From the NCBI RefSeq assembly GCF_003311645.1, contig NZ_QEST01000079.1:186001-250000 (forward strand): DNA of 64,000 bases, given 5' to 3'. Origin of the DNA: Streptomyces sp. PT12. GTDB taxonomy: Bacteria; Actinomycetota; Actinomycetes; Streptomycetales; Streptomycetaceae. Every line of letters starts with the position of its first letter. Within the stretch, counting starts at the first letter, position 1. Of the stretch, positions 61,981-64,000 are shown piece after piece. Under the pieces are notes generated by a model. It did not search any database. It had not been told where the DNA came from and was given only the letters and a program-made list of their open reading frames with translations. The position numbers were made by a program, and so were the translations under genes.

Positions 61981-63776
61981 CCGGCCCAACCGAGCAGCCA
62001 CGCGAGCTGCTGCCGGTCGCCACCGGGCCGCGCACCCGCGCGGCCGTGCGCGAACTGGTCCGCCCGCACCGGGCGTTGGGCCTGGCCGCCGCGTTCACCA
62101 TGACCGCGGCCACCGCCGTCGGGCTGCTCACCCAGCCGCTGCTCGGCCACATTGTGGACCAGGTCGCCGAGCGCCGCGCCGCCGGGGCGCTCACCGTGCC
62201 GGTGCTGCTGATCGCCGCCGTCGCCGTCGCCCAGGGCATCGGCACCGCGCTCGGCCTCTCCCTCTTCTCGCGCCTCGGCGAGACCGCACTGGCCGGGCTG
62301 CGCGAGCGCTTCCTCGAACGCGCCCTGGGCCTGCCCCTGGCGCGGATCGAACGGGCGGGCTCGGGCGACCTCACCGCGCGGGTCACCGCCGATGTCACCA
62401 CCGTGGCGCAGGCCGTGCGCAACGCCCTTCCCGAGCTGGTCCGTTCCCTGCTCGCCATCGTTCTCACCCTGGGCGCGCTCGCCGTCCTCGACTGGCGCTT
62501 CCTGCTCGCCGCGCTGATCGCCGTGCCCGTCCAGGCGCACACCGCGCGCTGGTACGTCGCGCGCGCCGTCCCGCTCTACGCTGAGCAGCGCGTCGTCACC
62601 GGCGCCCAGCAACAGCAGCTGCTCGACACGATCGGCGGGGCGTCCACCGTGCGGGCCTTCAGGATCGAGGAGCGGCACGCCGCCCAGGTCGCCGAGCGCT
62701 CGGGGGTCGCGGTCGGCGTCACCAAGCGCGGCATCAGGCTGCTCCTCAGCTTCTACGCCCGCCTGCACATCGCCGAGTACGCGGGCCTCGCGGCCGTCCT
62801 GGTGACCGGCTTCCTGCTGGTGCGCGACGGCTCGGTCTCGATCGGCACGGCCACCGCCGCCGCGCTGTACTTCCACAGCCTGTTCAACCCGGTCAACGCC
62901 GCCCTCGTGCTGATGGACGACGCGCAGGCGGCCCAGGCCGGGCTCGCCCGCCTGATCGGCGTGGCCGACCTCGAATCCGCCGCGGGCGAAGGCGAGTTCA
63001 CCGACCGGCCCGCCCTGCCGACGCCCACGCCCGCCACGCCCGCCACGCCCGCCGTGCCGCCGTCCCCGCCCGCCGCGGCCGTCACCGTCAGCGGCCTCGG
63101 CTACGCCTACCAGCCGGGCCGCCCGGTGCTGCACGGCCTCGACCTGGCGCTCGCGCCCGGCGAGCGCGTCGCCCTCGTCGGGGCGAGCGGCGCGGGCAAG
63201 ACGACGCTGGCCAAGCTGATCGCCGGGATCCACCCGCCCACCACCGGCGCGGTCACCGTCGTGGGCGACGTCGGCCTGGTCACCCAGGAGGTGCACGTCT
63301 TCGCCGGGCCGCTCGCCGAGGACCTGCTGCTCGCCCGCCCCGACGCGTCGGGGCCCGAGCTGCTCGCCGCGCTCGAACGGGTCGGCGCCCGCGCCTGGGC
63401 CGAGGCGCTGCCCGAGGGCCTTGCCACGGTCGTCGGCGAGGGCGGCCACCGCATCAACGCCACCCAGGCCCAGCAACTCGCCCTCGCCCGCCTGGTGTTG
63501 GCCGACCCGCCGATCGCGGTGCTCGACGAGGCGACCGCGGAGGCGGGCAGCGCGGGCGCCCGTTCCCTCGAACGCGCCGCCGAACGCGCCCTGGAGGGCC
63601 GCACGGCGCTGATCGTCGCGCACCGGCTCAGCCAGGCGCGTTCGGCCGACCGGATCGTGGTGATGGACGGCGGCCGCGTGGTCGAGACCGGAACCCACGA
63701 CGAACTCTCCACCGCGGGCGGCGTCTACGCCGAGCTGTGGGCCGCCTGGTCGCTCTCCCGCGCGCTGAGCCACTGA
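61977..63776 (+). CDS. ABC exporter half-transporter with intact Walker motifs but degenerate signature
   Basis: A 599-residue partner with about six membrane helices (residues 30-320), a Thr-Pro-Ala linker (TPTPATPATPAVPPSPPAAA), then an ATPase domain. Walker A VALVGASGAGKTTLAKLI (about 400) and Walker B IAVLDEATAE are intact, and the switch His is in LIVAHRL. The LSGGQ signature is replaced by INATQAQQLALARL. In a heterodimer its Walker sites face the canonical LSGGQ of the partner, giving exactly one working ATP site. Iron starvation should induce both genes through the upstream box. Confidence 0.9.
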   Translation: MTGPTEQPRELLPVATGPRTRAAVRELVRPHRALGLAAAFTMTAATAVGLLTQPLLGHIVDQVAERRAAGALTVPVLLIAAVAVAQGIGTALGLSLFSRLGETALAGLRERFLERALGLPLARIERAGSGDLTARVTADVTTVAQAVRNALPELVRSLLAIVLTLGALAVLDWRFLLAALIAVPVQAHTARWYVARAVPLYAEQRVVTGAQQQQLLDTIGGASTVRAFRIEERHAAQVAERSGVAVGVTKRGIRLLLSFYARLHIAEYAGLAAVLVTGFLLVRDGSVSIGTATAAALYFHSLFNPVNAALVLMDDAQAAQAGLARLIGVADLESAAGEGEFTDRPALPTPTPATPATPAVPPSPPAAAVTVSGLGYAYQPGRPVLHGLDLALAPGERVALVGASGAGKTTLAKLIAGIHPPTTGAVTVVGDVGLVTQEVHVFAGPLAEDLLLARPDASGPELLAALERVGARAWAEALPEGLATVVGEGGHRINATQAQQLALARLVLADPPIAVLDEATAEAGSAGARSLERAAERALEGRTALIVAHRLSQARSADRIVVMDGGRVVETGTHDELSTAGGVYAELWAAWSLSRALSH

Positions 63777-63812
63777 ACGCCCGGGCCACTGAACGCCCGG
63801 GCCACTGAACGC
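63769..63812. repeat. Tandem 16-bp repeats over the stop codon of the ABC gene
   Basis: GCCACTGAACGCCCGG occurs at 63769-63784 and 63785-63800, with a partial third copy (63801-63812) that runs into the terminator. The first copy contains the TGA stop of the ABC gene; the other copies carry the same TGA. Confidence 0.88.
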
Positions 63813-63842
63813 GGAGGCCCGGGGGCGCCCCCGGGCCTCCGC
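63811..63842. terminator. Perfect 32-bp palindrome, strong terminator
   Basis: The arm 63811-63826 (GCGGAGGCCCGGGGGC) is followed directly by its reverse complement (63827-63842), a 16-bp stem with no designed loop. It lies between the ABC exporter operon and the convergent partial gene at the right edge, so it probably serves both. Confidence 0.88.
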
Positions 63843-63849
63843 ACGCGGG

Positions 63850-64000
63850 TCACGCGTCCGTGCCGCCCTCCAGGTCGGGCAGGTCAGGCAGATCGGGGAA
63901 CAGCAGGTCATCCTCCGTGGTGTAGGAGCACCAGGTGTAGATGAAGTCCGCGTTCAGCGAGCTGGTCTCGGTCAGGGTGCGCATGGAGAGCCCGGGGGAC
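63850..64000 (-). CDS. C-terminal end of an unassigned short or partial gene at the right edge
   Basis: The minus-strand frame is open to the window end and stops at 63850. The visible C-terminus includes RTLTETSSLNADFIYTWCSY, TTEDDLLFPDLPDLPDLEGG and ends in TDA. ATG 63984 could start a 44-residue peptide, but no Shine-Dalgarno precedes it, so the gene more likely begins beyond the window. The acidic tail with a DLPDLPDL repeat and a single Cys-Tyr-Trp cluster match no family I recognise. Confidence 0.45.
   Translation of the reverse strand, partial: SPGLSMRTLTETSSLNADFIYTWCSYTTEDDLLFPDLPDLPDLEGGTDA

Noticed and set aside
61956-63911. 651-codon minus-strand frame
   Set aside because: Antisense to the second ABC transporter, whose motifs are clear; Gly/Arg/Asp/Gln shadow composition.

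Overview
The window is high-G+C actinobacterial chromosomal DNA. Nearly every codon ends in G or C, GTG starts are common, many genes overlap by ATGA or GTGA, and several starts sit 6-8 bases after a TANNNT-like -10 box and look leaderless. The gene set and order point to Streptomyces or a close relative: TerD, DUF2637, DUF5955, the aceB-mocA-allR-allB-alc block, an RNase Sa homologue and a type III polyketide synthase. No tRNA, rRNA, CRISPR array, integrase or complete insertion sequence was seen.

Layout. Bases 1-6.7 kb hold the 3' end of an M56 peptidase gene, two overlapping CNNM/HlyC-type membrane proteins behind a structured leader, a TerD protein, an F420/PPOX protein and an alkylation-repair pair (Ada/AlkA fusion and Ogt). 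From 6.7 to 11.7 kb come a DUF2637 protein, an iron-box-controlled FhuF-like protein, a GntR regulator and two unassigned genes. From 11.7 to 30.2 kb lies the core of the window, a purine catabolic region: PucR regulator, three-subunit xanthine dehydrogenase, XdhC, a fused OHCU decarboxylase/HIU hydrolase, urate oxidase, 8-oxoguanine deaminase, malate synthase, MocA, AllR, allantoinase and allantoicase. A glycerate kinase at 36.5 kb fits the same route. Together these convert xanthine through urate and allantoin to ureidoglycolate, feed glyoxylate to malate, and supply the molybdenum cofactor. Ureidoglycolate cleavage and the gcl/hyi/glxR steps are not in the window.

From 30 to 44 kb are a secreted guanyl RNase, a truncated amidase, a LacI/ROK pair, glycerate kinase, a PYROXD2-like oxidoreductase, an inositol-phosphatase-like enzyme, a gamma-glutamyltransferase-like enzyme and a sirtuin. 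Bases 44.3-50 kb are a decayed region. It holds frameshifted or truncated pieces of a methyltransferase, an isochorismatase, an SDR, KdpB and a sugar ABC permease, around three intact genes (SMI1/KNR4, an unassigned protein and a double-domain pectate lyase). From 50 to 55.9 kb come a type III PKS with its ICMT-like methyltransferase, two MarR paralogues, an FMN-reductase-like protein sharing operators with one MarR, and a divergent LysR/aldo-keto reductase pair.

The most interesting locus is at 55.9-58.1 kb. A previously unmarked 51-codon gene with a strong Shine-Dalgarno sequence and three Asp-Gly pairs overlaps the start of a PIMT-like O-methyltransferase gene. This is the architecture of aspartimide-forming (imiditide-like) RiPPs. 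The window ends with a ThuA/Gfo-Idh pair and an iron-box-controlled heterodimeric ABC exporter whose two ATPase domains have complementary degenerate motifs.

A recurring oddity is that short tandem repeats (13-18 bp units) lie on or next to the stop codons of at least six genes.
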